Of a stretch of 64,000 bases of DNA, positions 1-10,419 are shown piece after piece. Source of the DNA: Fusarium oxysporum f. sp. lycopersici 4287 (taxonomy: Eukaryota > Ascomycota > Sordariomycetes > Hypocreales > Nectriaceae); the NCBI RefSeq assembly GCF_000149955.1, contig NC_030987.1, positions 4,273,190 through 4,337,189 on the forward strand, written 5' to 3'. The first letter of the stretch is position 1; every line of letters begins with the position of its first letter. The position numbers and the translations under genes are program-made. The notes below the pieces were generated by a model. It did no database searches. It was not told the DNA's origin and saw only the letters and a list, made by a program, of their open reading frames with translations.

Positions 1-1466
1 CTCATGAAAGACGAGGGGGGAGACTTGTTGTTCACGATGTCGGTGCCGCAGTTGGAAATGCATCCGTTGGTCCCTGGTTTTGCAGTACCTGGAGCCCCAA
101 GCGTGGTGTTCTTGCAGAAGTCTGCTGTGACACCGCACTGTCCCCAGATGTTGCAGCATGCATTCAGAGGACACGGGTTGAGATCCGCAAGATCTTTTCC
201 ATTTTCAGGTTTCTTCGTGCCAGGCTTTTGAGGTCCACACTCTGCATTTGCAATGGAGTTAGGCATTGGGGGATCGCCTTTGCTCAAACAAATCACTGCC
301 TTGTCGAACAAGAGTTTGCACCCAGACCAGCCCCAGGTATTCTTGTTGAAACTCTCAATGTCTTCGACCTTGAGAGAGTTTTCAGCAGCAATCTTGTTGC
401 AAAAGTCCCCTGATTCGACAGTATATGTTGCACAGCTGCCGTCAGGCTTCGGTTTGGGCCGAAAGTCAGGCAAGTCTCCAGACGAACAACAGACGTGCTG
501 GCCATCGATCAGAGTAGAGCACAAATTCTTCGTCTGGCTGTTGTACTTTGTGAAGTCGGCTGCTTTGATTCCACAACGCTCAGCTAGGTCGCCACAGCCA
601 TCTCCCGACTTGTCCTGAATGGTTCTGCACTCTGCGCGCTTGGAGAGCTTCGGTGCCGTGGAGTTGGAGGGCCGAGAAACAGCGGTATCTTTCTTGATGG
701 TCTCGATGAGGAAGCTGCCAAAGTTTGAGCTGTGTTGGAATCCGTCGATACACGTAGCATTGCTCCACCCGCTCACAGCTACTTGAGCGTTGATGAGCGA
801 GGCAGGACCAGGTTTGGTGTCGATCATGATACCAGAGGTGTAGTCAGAATTGCGACCATCGCCACAAAGCTGAACTCCAAGCCTTCTTGGCATGCCAGAC
901 TCTCGAAGACGCTTCACCAACGCCTCGATAACGACGTTGGCAACGCTACTTGGCACAACCTTGTCTCCAATGTAAAGGCCCACAGATGTATCACCATACT
1001 GAGAGAATATAGACTGTCTGTCTTTGGAGCCCTCAATCAATAGAAACGATTGCAGTTCCTCCAGTACGGTGATGGCTTGGGGCATTATGACTTTCTCATC
1101 GGTGTCATCCCAAACAAGCTCAAGCTTAGATTTGGTCTGATTGTTCCTAGCCAGCGATGAGGTGCTCACGTCGCTGGTAAGATTGGGGGTTTCTCCTTGG
1201 TAAGAAGTGCATGCTCTCAAGACATTGCCAGGACCCGATGGTCGAAGTGGGTAATGAATGGTAAATTCGAGAAGTCTAGGTTTGTGATTACAAGCCAAGG
1301 CTTCATCAAGATTTGTAAAGAGCGTCCAGTTTGACGAGTCAACGCCAGCTTCATCAATGAGCGGTGGGCAAGAGTTCAGCTGAGGGGCTGCGGTCCCAGA
1401 AGCGAGAGCTGGGTAGATGGTAAACACCGTTGATAGCACGGCGGCTATAAAGGTAAAGATACGCAT
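1..1466 (-). CDS. Killer-toxin-like (subgroup C type) chitinase, N-terminal part; 3' end outside window
   Basis: The minus strand is open without a stop from the ATG at 1466 to the window edge, about 488 codons. It starts with a hydrophobic signal peptide (MRIFTFIAAVLSTVFTIYPA). A ~240-residue N-terminal region follows. Next come two LysM-like modules: residues ~250-310 with CRTIQDKSGDGCGDLAERCG, and ~325-385 with a YTVESGDFC core. A Cys-rich hevein-type chitin-binding module (NPCPLNACCNIWGQCG, then CISNCGTDI) lies at ~420-475. This LysM-LysM-ChtBD1 order precedes GH18 in fungal subgroup C chitinases, which resemble the Kluyveromyces killer toxin alpha/beta subunit. The GH18 catalytic part would lie left of position 1 and is not seen. 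Such chitinases are known to sit beside LysM-protein genes, as here. Predicted role is secreted chitin binding and hydrolysis. No frameshift is visible. Confidence 0.9.
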   Translation of the reverse strand, partial: MRIFTFIAAVLSTVFTIYPALASGTAAPQLNSCPPLIDEAGVDSSNWTLFTNLDEALACNHKPRLLEFTIHYPLRPSGPGNVLRACTSYQGETPNLTSDVSTSSLARNNQTKSKLELVWDDTDEKVIMPQAITVLEELQSFLLIEGSKDRQSIFSQYGDTSVGLYIGDKVVPSSVANVVIEALVKRLRESGMPRRLGVQLCGDGRNSDYTSGIMIDTKPGPASLINAQVAVSGWSNATCIDGFQHSSNFGSFLIETIKKDTAVSRPSNSTAPKLSKRAECRTIQDKSGDGCGDLAERCGIKAADFTKYNSQTKNLCSTLIDGQHVCCSSGDLPDFRPKPKPDGSCATYTVESGDFCNKIAAENSLKVEDIESFNKNTWGWSGCKLLFDKAVICLSKGDPPMPNSIANAECGPQKPGTKKPENGKDLADLNPCPLNACCNIWGQCGVTADFCKNTTLGAPGTAKPGTNGCISNCGTDIVNNKSPPSSFM

Positions 1467-2035
1467 GACGAATGCCTAAAGAAGTCATTCGCCGCCTAAA
1501 GAATAAGAAATATTGAAGGAATGTGCTGCAAAAGAGTGACCAGAAACAAGTTTGAAAGAATGTAAAGGTCAGCTATAATTTCAAGTCCCTAAACTCAGAG
1601 CATTCTGTATTGAATTCTTATAAGTCCCAACCTCCATTTTCTTCAATCCAGCACACAGGGAGTTCCCAATTCCCTTCTAGCCGATCATTCCTCGGGTGGC
1701 TAATTGTGCAGTCTTGGCAGTAGTGTTGGTCCTTTTCAACAATAACGGTTAAAGTCAATGGTGGCATGACTGGAAAGAACGCAACTGTCTGTTGGTTCAA
1801 GGGTCTTCACAACTCGCTCAAATGACCAAATGGCAAGGATGCGAAGACTGAGGTTCGGGACAAAGCTCCTTGATCCGATGGCTGTGTGGTGGAATAAATC
1901 CTCCATTTCTTCAATCATTCAAAGAAAACATGGTGTTGTTGAACGAGTCGGCCGCCGTATCAGAGGTAGAAATGTGGCACAGGTTTTCCAAACAGTATGA
2001 TCACGTCTCTTGAAGGAATAATAATTAGAGCTTAA
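1467..2035. other. Intergenic, promoter side of the chitinase
   Basis: This 569 bp stretch separates the chitinase start from the end of the DUF7136 gene. Two short minus-strand ORFs overlap at 1618-1918 in different frames. I could not join them with a credible intron or match them to a family, so they are not called as genes. Confidence 0.5.
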
Positions 2036-2960
2036 TTACATAGCGAAGAAAGCAACAACAATAGTCCCCATCACCACCGCAGTCAGAGCGGCAGGTAACA
2101 TCAGATTTGCCACATCCTCGGCGTCCTTGGAACTAGGATACAGAGGCCGACAAGAGTCTGGACCAAGTAAATTCTTCTCATCAGGCCACGACTGATTATC
2201 TGGGCATTCTGCGTACCTGAGCATCTCAGCACGAACCATGGTTGCCAGTTCGTGACCAGTATCAATACTACACGGATCACCTTCTCCTTCCTGATCAGTG
2301 ACCACCACGCAACTTTCAGACCTCCTATCCCCAGTCACCCCTTTGGCGTTGTTCTGTTGTCCAAGAACCGAGTGTGCTGGATCTCGAGGGGGCAGGGCCC
2401 TTTGGGCCTGTAATTGGGGAGTAAGGCCGAAGATGATGTCGAGAAGTTGATGGACCCATACTTCCAATATCGCTCAGGTCCAGGAGAGCACTCTTGGAGA
2501 ACTGACAAACTCCATCCAAGCTCCCACTCTGTATAAGAAGTGTTACCCATGATGCCTGTAGCATTGATCACAAAGTATGGTTCCGTCGCTGGATCAAGCG
2601 ACCCTGAGCTGTAAAGCCAATCTGGAGCTGATCCATAGACGATAGGCACATCCTCTTTCTTGATGGGAGTCGTCCAGTTGCCCTCCAAACGCCACTGCAG
2701 CTTAAAGCCCGCCTTGGTCGCTCCAGTAAGGGCAAACACGATAGGAAAAGGGTAGACAGGGCGGTAAGTCTCATTTGGCTGAGGAAATATGAGACTGACG
2801 CCAAGGTCAATGGGAAATGGTGGCGAAGGCTTCTCCTTCGCCTGCATGCCAAGGACCGAAAAGGTTCCCAAGAACACTCTAGTTGTAATGTTTAGTACGA
2901 TTTGATGGTCATAGGGACCGGAACGCAGCGGACAGACCCGAGGAGAAGAGAAACGTTCAT
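2036..2960 (-). CDS. DUF7136 secreted/GPI-type surface protein, one probable 1-nt indel
   Basis: Exon 1 is 2938-2960 and a 59 nt intron spans 2879-2937 (branch TACTAAAC, acceptor CTAG). Splicing gives a clean signal peptide, MNVSLLLGVFLGTFSVLGMQ. The body has the DUF7136 hallmark of a hydrophobic-FPxxETY-xxxPxxPIVFAL segment (LIFPQPNETY, PFPIVFAL), then W and paired Cys (QECSPG, GPCPLEI, SCVVVTD, DPCSI). It ends in LMLPAALTAVVMGTIVVAFF, a C-terminal hydrophobic tail typical of GPI attachment. The frame is broken between ~2335 and 2345 at a GGGG run; one more G restores it and gives about 288 residues. That is either a consensus error or a real frameshift; no good intron fits. The family's function is unknown. 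It lies between the chitinase and the LysM gene and diverges from the latter. Confidence 0.8.
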
Positions 2961-3630
2961 GCTTGCGATCCTTTGTTGGTTCAGTACTTGGTTGTGTGGG
3001 GAAAACGGGTTTGGAAAAGGGATTGTATGGCATATTTATCTACATTCGTGCCCTGGTACCCGCATTGACTCGCCATGGCGGCCCGTACCATGTCACCTGG
3101 AGGTTGTTGATCAGAGACGGCATTGGTCAATGAGAGTGATTGCGGCGTAGGAACATGCAAGCCCCGGCATTTGATTATGTTCGGCTAAAATTAAATGGAA
3201 CGTACGAGTAGTATTGCAGTTTGAACCAACATGCAGAAATATGCATATATTTGACCTTTTTGACTCGCTGTGAAGTGGTATGATTGGTTGAGAGTGGTGT
3301 CCTGATTCATGTAAGTCTAGACAACTTCTCCTCATACCAGGTTATTCTGGCCAACTTTGGTAGCTGAGCTAGACGAGATAAGTTGCTGCAGTAATTAAAC
3401 GGAATATTCAGATGGTTGCATCTCATTCATCCGGGACCGTGGTACAGTTCAATCCGGTGTGAATGTAGACGAATCCAGAGAACGGACGAACTGTTTGCCT
3501 AAAATGAGGGACTACCCGAATTTCCAAGACATTTTGGAGTGTATATAGGATGAATAACACCCATACCTTGGGACCTACTTCTGGCTCACACAAGCAAGTA
3601 TTGCAACCCTTCCTCTCGCTTTTGTTCGCC
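2961..3630. promoter_or_regulatory. Divergent promoter of DUF7136 and LysM genes
   Basis: About 670 bp lies between the two start codons. A TATATAG box at 3542-3548 sits ~83 bp before the LysM start at 3631. No other gene is seen. Short ORFs here are unsupported. Confidence 0.5.
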
Positions 3631-5235
3631 ATGAAACTGTTCCATCTTGTGGTTCTCTCCCTTCTTTCTCAAGCCAGCCATGGCTTCCCATCTCACCATC
3701 AACGGCGTGGTGATAAGCCATCTATGCCTATCGCCCCGGGAACCATACAGAGCTGTGCTTCTTGGTACGACAACGATGGTTCACTTCCCTGCGAGCTGAT
3801 CCCTTACGCATGGAACCTGTCTCTCGAAGACCTCATCAAATGGGTTTGTTGTGACCGTCATCCCATAATGATCAAAGCTTATGGCAAACCATAGAACCCT
3901 TCCATCACTGCAGAATGCGGGAACTTCAAAGAGGGTTTTTCATATTGCGTTGAAGAGAAAGAGGCACCCGTCCCTATCAGCAGCACCACGACCAAGTTCA
4001 CCACGACTTCTCCGTCCTCTACCACGCTCGTCCCTTCGAAGACAACCCCAACAAAACCATCTACAACTGCTGTCGGTGGTAATGGCGTCGAGACAACCCG
4101 ACCCAATCCAGCCTGGCATGGTCTCGAACTGCAATAAGTTCTACTTTGTCGAGCAAGGTGACAACTGCAATGCAGTCTCCTCCAAGCACGGCATAACCCT
4201 AGCCCAGTTCACGACTTGGAACCCAAGCTCGGCACGGGTTGCTCAGGATTGTGGGCTGATGTCTGGGTCTGTGTGTCTGTCATAGGACATACAGCAACTC
4301 CTACGCAGTCTACTAAGCCTACCAACGGGATCGAGACACCGTCGCCTATCCAGGCTGGTATGACCAAGAGTTGCAACAAGTTCCATCTCATCAAATCGAC
4401 TACCACTTGCAACTCCATACAGGATTACTATAAACTCCCGCTCAAGGACTCTTATTCCTGGAATCCCGCCGTCGGCACGAACTGTCAGTCTTTGCTCGTC
4501 GACTATTGGGTTTGTGTCAGTGTAGTTGGCTGGACAGCCCCGAGTCCTACAACACCTAGCAATGGAATCACCACGCCCACGCCTATCCAGACCGGCATGG
4601 CCAAGAACTGTAATAAGTTCCATACTATCAAGTCAACAACCACGTGCGCCTCGATTCAAGACTATTACAAGATTTCATTCGCGGACTTTTATGCCTGGAA
4701 TCCCGCCATAGGCTCAAAGTGTACATCCCTCTTGGTGGGCTACAACGTCTGTGTAGGTGTCATCGGCCAAACGCCTTCACCAACAAGCACAGGCAATGGA
4801 ATAACAACTCCCACGCCGATACAGGCGGGTATGACCAAGAGATGTAACAAATTTCATCCAGTCAAATCAACAACGACCTGTGCTTCGATTCAGGATTACT
4901 ACAAGATCTCATTCGCAGACTTCTATGTATGGAATCCAGCTATAGGCTCTAAATGCACCGCTTTGTGGGTTGATTATAACGTCTGCGTGGGCGTAGTTGG
5001 ACAAAAGCCTACACCTACCCAGCCAAGCAACGGTGTCACGACTCCTTCGCCTATCCAGAGCGGTATAACAAAGAACTGTAAGAAGTTTCATCAGGTGAAA
5101 TCAACCACTACTTGCGCCTCAATTCAGAATTACTACAAGATCACGATGGCCAATCTTTTCAAGTGGAATTCTGCTATTGGGCCGACTTGTAAGAGCTTGT
5201 GGGTGGACTACTGTCTTTATCCGATTGCTGGCTGA
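3631..5235 (+). CDS. Secreted multi-LysM (six modules) chitin-binding protein, two compensating 1-nt indels
   Basis: The start at 3631 gives a signal peptide (MKLFHLVVLSLLSQASHG). Intron 3844-3894 (51 nt, GTTTGT...ATAG) joins ...DLIKW to NPSITAECG, completing LysM 1. A Thr/Ser/Pro-rich linker follows. LysM 2 (NCNKFYFVEQGDNC...FTTWNP) is read in another frame, because one base is extra near 4092-4094 and one is missing near 4221-4224 (AAA to AA would explain it). Without correction the main frame stops at TAA 4135-4137. Four near-identical LysM modules follow (4340-5220), each with CNKFH-x-(I/V)KSTTTC...IQDYYK...WNxA(I/V)G. Length is ~517 residues. LysM effectors bind chitin oligomers and can shield hyphae or blunt plant recognition; that role is inferred. 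The neighbouring chitinase supports a chitin-linked function. Confidence 0.85.
4324..5225 (+). repeat. Four tandem ~234 bp coding repeats (LysM modules 3-6)
   Basis: Units start near 4324, 4561, 4795 and 5029, spaced 234-237 bp. Each begins with a NGI(E/T)TP(S/T)PIQ linker and encodes one LysM. Modules 4 and 5 are the most alike (shared ASIQDYYKISFADFY), pointing to recent unit duplication. Confidence 0.85.
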
Positions 5236-5383
5236 TACTTAGCGTACTCGCTTGCAACCAACACCCAACGTCCATTGGCCCGAGCTTAAAGCCCCGTCAG
5301 AGCAAACACGGCTCCCAACTGCACTGCACTGTCAAGCCCCGCATCTCCCATATCCCTCCTCCATCCTCCACTCTCTCTCGAAT

Positions 5384-5406
5384 GCGATTGCGATTGCGAT
5401 TGCGAT
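5384..5406. repeat. Hexanucleotide microsatellite (GCGATT)n
   Basis: About 3.7 copies of GCGATT lie ~75 bp upstream of the start of the next gene, probably in its 5' UTR. Copy number likely varies between strains. Confidence 0.8.
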
Positions 5407-5480
5407 AATTCATTCATGACATCCTTCTCATGCTCCCGCACTATCTACTCTTGTGAAGTGCCGCCCGATTGACGTCCAGC

Positions 5481-7390
5481 ATGGACGATCTACTCGCAAT
5501 CTCAAAGTCCATCCTGGACAAGGTGCCGCGGCTCCAGGCGCTAGACAACTACTTCAGAACTCCAGAGATCCTTGCGCGACAGCAACGTGTCGATCAGCTT
5601 GAGGAGCTGGCCCAGCAGAATGCTAAGAGATTCCGCGAGGACACAGCTGGCAAGATTGATATCCGGCCGTTTAGGACCCTCGTTTTGGAGCAATCCAAGC
5701 TCGAGGAGGAAATCGAGAAAGACAAAGCTCTGTTTTTGAAACAGCTCCTCAACGACTGGGGTACGGTTCCGGAAAGCCTTCAGGCGCTCGCAGCTTCTAC
5801 ATCCCAAACTCCACAAAATCTTTTGCAAGCGCCCCTGCCAGCTGATTCGATACCCACGCCCCCAGCTCCACGAGCTCCATTTCCACCTAGTTCGATACCT
5901 ACACCTTCGCGCAGCTCTGCAGTCCACGATAGTCTGGAAAGAGCCGAGCCAGAGCGCAATGCGACCGCTGGATCCCAACACTCATTGGCCGACAATGCCG
6001 AGCGTGTGTCGAGCAGAAAGCCCCGAACCTCTGCATCGCAACGAAGATCCTCCAACATCTCGCGCGATGAGAATCGACCCATCAAACGCAGTCGTCGAGG
6101 CGAAATAACACCTTCCCTTACACCAGACCGATCTATCAATTTCAACGAGGTCTACAAGGGTATCGACGCTCCAGCCAAGTACAGGATTGTGCAGTTTCCG
6201 TTTCGCCAAGGAAATTGGTACATCTTGGAGTGCAAGGACTGCGATATCCAGTTCCGAGGAGAGGATGTTGTTGAGGATGCATATGACCATTTCTATCACA
6301 ACCACGGCCGCAGTTTTAGTACCACAGAGGAGCAAGTTGTTCAGGTGCTGGGCACCCATGTGTCGGACTGCAATACCGAGCTCGCCGAGAAAAACAATGC
6401 GCTCTGTACCCTACCTCCGGATCCAGATGGCGACGAGACAGAGCTTCAAAATGGAGATGAAGAGCCATCCGAACGCCCGAAGCACGCGAATACACGAAAG
6501 AAGAAAGGGAAACGCGGTAGACGGAAGAATCCCTCCGCTTATTGGGTGCCTCCTAAGGCATTCAAGGATGTTGATCCTCGAATCATCAATGCAAAGCCGG
6601 GCGACATCGTCTGCTTGTATAATGACAGAACCAAGTCCTTTTCTCCTCTCATGATCCTTCCGTGGGGACCTTTCCCACGTTTCAAGCTCAAGAAGGTCTT
6701 ACAGGACGTAGAACTCCACACAACAATCCCCAAATGCTATGATGGTGCAAAACCCACGGATCTTACTCCGTCACCTTGGGCCCCTGGCTATGAAGACAAT
6801 GGCGACTTGGCTCACAAGCGTAGCCTTCCGGGTCTTTTCTTTCGTGCTGCTCAAGACTTCCCATATGACTGCAGGTCGGGTTGGGTCCCGTTGAACAAGC
6901 TCAAGGTCTACGATAAGGCTTGCCCTCGCACTCGGAACAAAGAATCCGTTGAAGAGTACATCGAATACTATGCAGAGTGGTGCAATGACCCACCGGCCGG
7001 GGGCATGCAGGATGAGGCGACCGCACCAGAGAGAACCCATCGGCTGCAACCAGGAAGCCATCGAGGTCCTGAGAACAGCGCCGTAGGTCAGTCCATGGCA
7101 CGGAGTACAGGTAACACGACGAATCGCAGGCTTTGAGGTTGAAGCTGAGAATTTTTGTAGTTCAAAGCCCTCGACACTCGGCAGAACAGAACAGTGTTGC
7201 GCCTACAATTGAATATGTTGAGATCAAGGAAGAGCCAGAAGATGACAACAAACATAGCGAATATGACGAAAGAGAAGAGAGCGAAGGCAGGGAGGAAGAA
7301 GGGGAAGAACACGTGAGCGGCTTTCGGAGGCACTATAGAATGGGCGTCCGTAGCGCGCACATCGTACGCAGTGTTGAGGTGGATAGGTAA
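5481..7390 (+). CDS. Conserved-looking nuclear-type protein with C2HxH-like motif and SUMO-type motif
   Basis: The first ATG is 5481 (MDDLLAISKSILDKVP). Exon 1 runs to 7110, intron 7111-7160 (50 nt, GTAACA...TTGTAG), exon 2 to 7390, giving 619 residues. The N-terminus (to ~105) is charged and helical. Residues ~105-220 are Pro/Ser-rich and disordered, with basic stretches (RKPRTSASQRR, PIKRSRRGE) that look like nuclear signals. Residues ~245-285 contain CKDCDIQF...HFYHNHG, a possible zinc-binding C2HxH arrangement. A KKKGKRGRRKNP cluster follows. Residues ~370-470 form a globular block (PGDIVCLYNDRTKSFSPLMI...PWGPFP). The spliced acidic tail has VEIKEEPED, matching the psi-K-x-E SUMO consensus. 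I do not recognise the family; chromatin or transcription work is a guess. Confidence 0.8.
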
Positions 7391-8459
7391 TGAGCGACTG
7401 GCATATACCCCCTGGACAGAGAGTTTATGGGATACCTGGATTGTCTGGTGTAATTGTGTGTTAGGGCACAGAAGGAACTGGCTGTGTAAATACCATTGTA
7501 CCAGCAGGGAAAATATTAATGATTGACATGAGCCTAACAATTTTTTGTGATATCACCTACCCTACACTATTCACATCTTTCCACTTTCCATGATATCCAT
7601 TCTGTTCCGAGCTGACCCAGGTGCTTCAATAGTAATATTACATCATATACAGATAAGTGAGAATTGCAGACTTCAGCTGCTGCTAATGTCGCTGCCTAAT
7701 CCTCATGCTCGACATCATCACTTCCACGGGGCTTCGACACCCACTGCCGATAAACCCATGTAGCAAGATGACTGCATATGATCGGCGAGTTTATTCTCCC
7801 AGCCTTCCAAGTCTCTTCTAGCAGCAATCATTAGCTCACCGACACTTCGACTCACACACTGTCAGCATAGCATCGCAGGGTAGTATTCACTACCGTATTA
7901 GGCCGTTTTTGCGACAGGTGCTTGATGCGACGCTGTTCCTACATGTTTCTCTTGTAAGTCTATTGGACTGCATTGCGCAGAGACTGAGACAGCCGCTCCT
8001 TGGGGACCCCGGCAGCTTTTGTTTAACTTAAATGGCGGGCATCTCTCGATAGAATGGGTACAGTAGCACGTCACTCATGTCAGTCCAACGTCGCAATTCG
8101 GCGTCCATTTTCGCTCTGGCCGACCACCCAACACACCATCTCACTCCCAATTGGCTGGTCATCGCGCTGACAAAAATTCCAAATTCTCGAGGCTGAGCCT
8201 AGCGAGGCGCAGTTTTTCTCCGCGTGGGCCCGCGGCGCCGGGTATTGCATTGGGTGGGTGATTACGTAGCTCAATTTCGAGGCTGAGAAATTAATTCAAA
8301 TCATTGTGACTGCGGTTCGACTGTGGATCTCGCGTCAACCACTCGCAAGTAGATTTTGAGGGTGACGATGTAAGCTTAATTGAGAGGATGGGGATATATA
8401 AGTCTAGTCGCCACACACTTTAGTTGTGATTACCTTATCGTTTGAGTAAAGTGAATAAT
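7391..8459. other. Intergenic and promoter of Zn2Cys6 gene
   Basis: About 1.07 kb without a supported gene. A TATATAAG box at 8394-8401 lies ~60 bp before the start at 8460. The 8080-8274 minus ORF lies in GC-rich promoter DNA and has no domain. Confidence 0.5.
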
Positions 8460-10197
8460 ATGTCTACAATCCAGGAATCACCATCGCGTAGTGCGAAAAA
8501 AACACCAAGTCCGACTTCGAATGTTAGGTCGAGAAGATCGCATACAAAGTCAAGACATGGATGCTTGGGCTGCAAACAACGAAGGAAGAAGGTGATTACC
8601 TCCATTTATCATCAATTAACTTCAATTCTAATGGAAATAGTGTGATGAGCAAAGACCTCAATGTTCACGATGTCTCGACAAAGACATCCCATGTGAATAT
8701 CCTCGTCAAAAATCTCGTGCATTGAGATCACCTACTCAAGAAGACACATGGAGTCAATTCCAGTCTCTCACCATCCCAACGCCATACTACGCCCGTTCAA
8801 CAAGCGCGAGTCTCTCAACGTCAGATCTCTCACCGGGCTTGTCGCCCTATCTCGCACCAAGCCCCAACTTCACTCTCCTCCCGCAAGAAATCCCTCTTCC
8901 ATCCGTCGATCTCGGCGCCGCAGAGCTTGAACTCTTTAGTTACTATCTATCCCACACAGCGCGCTCTCTAGCCTACGATGAAGATGATTTGTATGCTTTG
9001 CAAGTTGGATTTCCCAATCTTGCTTTCAGAAGTAAACCCCTCATGAGCTCCATCCTCGCTCTCGCAGCTGTGCGAAAATGTCACGATTTGATATCTCAAC
9101 CTTTGCAGAGGATCGACAAGAGTCAAGTCAGGCATTTACTTGCTCTTGCAGATGAACATCATAGGGTTTCGCTTCGGCAGACGAGGGCTGATATTCCAAT
9201 TACTAATCATTACGATCACGTTGTTGCGAATGCACCGCTGATGGTCCTTTACGCAACGGCGAATCACGCTGTGAGAATTCACGTTGAAAAGACATTGGAT
9301 GCAGGGGAGAGAACGAGTTTGGCGCCGGTGCAGTTACACTGGATGACGCTCATTCGGGCGGCGCATCTAGCGTATACGGGTCTTTTGCACTCGACGAAGG
9401 ATTTTGGATTCTTGGAGGACTTTACGGCTAGTCCGCCTGACATCACCTTGAACAGCCAGTCAACTAATGGCTTGGTTCCTTTGGGGGAGAACGGACCTAC
9501 GCCCCAGACAGAGCAACTTCTCATGCCTATTATCGCAGCGACATCGGGGTCAGCGCTGGAGAAATTACGAACGAGAGCGCAGGCTTTGGAGTTTGCTGCG
9601 CACTTGAAGCCATCCTGGGAGTCACCGGGTGAGGATACTGAACTTCAAGCCTGTCTTGTTGCCCTCGAAGCGCTAAGCAGTATCGTAAAAGAGCTGTTTC
9701 ACCCAGATCAGAGCGCTTATACAGATTCCCAACAACCTGATCTAGAAGCGGGTTGGGCTGCACTGAGTCAACTCTCAGATGTATCACCTTGGCTACGAAA
9801 TTACATGGCCCGCGTAACCTTCTCGACACCACCCAAACCCCTCCGCCGAACAATAATGTGGTTCCTGAACCGGATCCCCAGCGAATTTCTCAGCATCGTC
9901 GAGTCTGTGCTAGATAACATCCCCACAAGTCCAGGAAGTATTCCTGACGAGGGTATTCAGTGTGAAGGCGATGTCTCTGAGACGACGAGACTTGCTATGG
10001 ATATCTTCTCTCATTGGCTTGTTTTGGTTATGCTGTTAGATGGTGTTTGGTGGATTGGAGGTATTGGGGCATGTGAGTTGGGGAGGATAGTGAAGTATAC
10101 GAGAAGGAAGAATTTCTTTGGGGAGTTTCTGGGGATGGAGACGTGGTGGCCGAGGAGTATGCTTCATATTGCTATGGAGATAGGAAGTCAATCCTAG
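8460..10197 (+). CDS. Zn2Cys6 transcription factor
   Basis: Exon 1 is 8460-8591, intron 8592-8640 (49 nt), exon 2 8641-10197; 562 residues. The intron splits the binuclear cluster. Spliced, it reads GCLGCKQRRKK then CDEQRPQCSRCLDKDIPCEY, with all six Cys spaced C-x2-C-x6-C-x5-C-x2-C-x6-C. A Ser/Pro linker follows, then an ~400-residue regulatory region beginning AAELELFSYYLSHTARSLAY, the layout of fungal regulators with a DUF3468-like domain. It is the first gene of a group with a membrane protein, an MFS permease and a DapA-type aldolase and may be their local activator (inference from position only). The upstream TTG start at 8442 is disfavoured because the ATG at 8460 has better context. 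Confidence 0.9.
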
Positions 10198-10419
10198 GGC
10201 AGACATGGCATGGTATAATGGTTAATGGGATCAAAGAAAAGGTTTGGATGCTTTTATGGATAACGGGGAATACCATATATAGATTTCTATCATCATAATA
10301 TAATTTTTATACCTGCTATACTATTCCTAACGTGCTTGGTCATTTCTTGTCCGCGCTCTGACTGGTTCCATCGGAATATCCTCCACTTCGGTGGCTCTAT
10401 CGTCCTATCATCGAGTCAG

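Noticed and set aside
1618..1918. Two overlapping minus ORFs of 60 codons
   Set aside because: Different frames, no credible intron joins them, no family signal; the lower one begins with TTG.
7088..7540. Minus ORF of 150 codons
   Set aside because: Antisense to the last exon and 3' flank of the 5481 gene; hydrophobic only because of the complementary acidic codons.
8080..8274. Minus ORF in the promoter of the Zn2Cys6 gene
   Set aside because: GC-rich promoter DNA, no domain, no splice logic.
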